DNA of 5,583 bases, taken from assembly GCA_037382065.1 (NCBI GenBank), contig JARRQF010000253.1, forward strand, positions 1 through 5,583, written 5' to 3'. Source of the stretch: Thiodiazotropha sp037382065 (lineage in GTDB: Bacteria; Pseudomonadota; Gammaproteobacteria; Chromatiales; Chromatiaceae). Of this stretch, positions 4,802-5,583 are shown piece after piece (the stretch's first letter is position 1; every line of letters begins with the position of its first letter). The position numbers were made by a program, and so were the translations under genes. The notes under the pieces are model-generated. The model did not search any database, was not told the origin of the DNA, and worked only from the letters and a program-made list of their open reading frames with translations.

Positions 4802-5309
4802 CAACTCTGAAGTGTAACACATGAAACTCCAGATCTAGCAAAGAATTTTTGCATCATCTGGATCGGTATTTTAAATCCTAAAGACTTTCTGGATCTATTA
4901 TTAAGTTTCTGCATCACATTGTAAACATCTAGATCATTCACGGCTTTGTTTACCATTACTACCGCGCTTCTGGTATTTTTTACCCTGCCATCTCAGGTGC
5001 TGAAACAAATCACCGCCTTGGCGCTTATTCTGCCAGATATGCTGATAAATACGCTCATGGCTTAGTGAAAAGTTGTGCTCACTGAGCAACCAGCCCGATA
5101 CTTGTTCAGGACTCCATTGCTCTAGTAATTTTTCTTCGACAAGGTCAATACTAGACTGAGTCATTTTAATGGCTTTAAAGGCCTTTAATCGTTGCTCTTG
5201 TGCCAATTGTTTGTAAGTACTCATAAGTCACTTTACTCTTGCCGGAGAAAATGAAAGAGCTTACAAACAGTTGACCATTTACACTAGTGTGGTGCTTCAT
5301 ACAAATTGA
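4799..5309 (-). mobile_element. IS30-family insertion sequence, internally deleted
   Basis: The remnant spans about 511 bases, against roughly 1.0-1.2 kb for a full IS30-family element. Probable ends are ATTCAACTCTGAAGTGTAAC from 4799 and, read on the minus strand, TCAATTTGTATGAAGCACCA down from 5309. They share an imperfect TCAA...TGAAG....ACAC layout. Both termini survive, so it could in principle be moved by an intact relative. I could not confirm a short target duplication, so the edges are approximate. Confidence 0.6.
4801..5224 (-). pseudogene. IS30-family transposase with two deletions and a frameshift
   Basis: From ATG 5222-5224 the frame reads MSTYKQLAQEQR, then IDLVEEKLLEQWSPEQVSGW, ISHERIYQHIW-type residues (LSHERIYQHIWQNKRQGGDL), and KKYQKRGSNGK before TGA near 4934. 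These are IS30-family landmarks, but the first helix-turn-helix between QEQR and VEEKL is missing. A shifted frame then gives VNDLDVYNVMQKLNNRSRKS, LGFKIPIQM and VTLQS, ending at TGA 4801-4803. NNRxRKxLGFKxP is the family's C-terminal signature. The DDE catalytic core of roughly 180 residues between these blocks is absent. The protein cannot be an active transposase. Confidence 0.85.
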
Positions 5310-5505
5310 CGATTATAGCGTGACGCTAAGCGGTTAGCCGCTCGCTCATTTAAATCCGATAACGAAGTCTAGGCAAAAAGCAGGGCAATCGCACTACGTT
5401 GATCTTATGGGACTCGTCGAGATACCCACTCAATCTCAGAAAGCGCTAGGCATTCGTATGACATATTTCATGATAGTGATGTAAGCTGCGCTTACGCTAT
5501 TTTAT
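5310..5505. other. Non-coding stretch right of the IS30-family remnant
   Basis: I see no gene here. It has two short stem-loops: AGCGG-TTAG-CCGCT at about 5328-5341, and GTAAGC-TGC-GCTTAC at 5481-5495. In particular it does not contain the missing N-terminal part of the concanavalin-A-like remnant, so the IS30-family element did not simply interrupt an otherwise complete gene. Confidence 0.4.
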
Positions 5506-5507
5506 AT

Positions 5508-5548
5508 CCCCCTCACCCTGGCCCTCTCCCGCAAGGGGAGAGGGGATG
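5508..5548. repeat. CCCTCACCCTGGCCCTCTCCC-type dispersed palindromic repeat
   Basis: CCCCCTCACCCTGGCCCTCT is followed by a perfect 9-base stem, CCCTCTCCC (5522-5530) with GGGAGAGGG (5536-5544), around a GCAAG loop. This is a well-known intergenic palindrome type in many gamma- and betaproteobacterial genomes. It usually lies between genes and encodes nothing. Confidence 0.7.
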
Positions 5549-5583
5549 CGGGGTTCGAACCCTGGCGTGAACAAGCCCTTGGG

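Noticed and set aside
5310..5360. Integron attC site around AGCGGTTAGCCGCT
   Set aside because: It is only a short palindrome; the paired R and L boxes and the extrahelical-base layout of attC are absent.
5545..5583. tRNA-like T-arm (GGGTTCGAACCC)
   Set aside because: The palindrome resembles a T-arm, but the 5-base stem does not pair well and no anticodon arm, D-arm or acceptor stem fits the flanking bases.
1..5583. CRISPR array
   Set aside because: No regularly spaced short direct repeats are present on either strand.

Overview
The window looks like an accessory, mobile-element-littered stretch of a gammaproteobacterial chromosome, probably from a marine or environmental species. The host assignment rests on an hspQ gene, on the type of insertion-sequence debris, and on a CCCTCACCCTGGCCCTCTCCC-type dispersed palindrome near the right end. 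Only four genes look intact: hspQ, a secreted concanavalin-A-like protein, and two uncharacterised genes that diverge from each other. Most of the rest is broken genes and transposon fragments.

Layout from left to right. Bases 1-119 are the right part of a small inverted-repeat element whose other half lies outside the window. It has cut an amidohydrolase-type gene (minus strand) after 58 codons. That gene starts 6 bases downstream of hspQ (minus strand), so the two were probably an operon. A roughly 300-base gene-poor stretch holds a strong inverted repeat. It is followed by a chimera of IS3-family and IS256-family transposase scraps (about 1023-1254).

The AT-rich middle, from 1261 to about 3910, starts with an exported concanavalin-A-like (polysaccharide-lyase-like) protein on the minus strand. 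Next comes a second IS3-family scrap (2217-2392) that shares about 29 bases with the first. The middle ends with the divergent pair 2434-3144 (minus) and 3446-3832 (plus). The plus-strand gene has a clear intrinsic terminator at 3871-3910.

A complete 278-base copy of the small inverted-repeat element lies at 3944-4221, bounded by TTCAA target duplications. Its last 119 bases match bases 1-119 at about 95% identity. Further right are the C-terminal remnant of a second concanavalin-A-like protein (4442-4801), which carries an in-frame stop, and an IS30-family element with two internal deletions (4801 to about 5309). The remaining bases contain no gene I can support apart from the dispersed palindrome.

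The best candidate for undescribed biology is the divergent pair. The 128-residue plus-strand protein and the C-terminal half of the 236-residue minus-strand protein appear to be diverged versions of one domain. The larger protein adds an N-terminal domain whose pattern resembles an Sm/Hfq-like barrel. No function can be assigned from the sequence alone.
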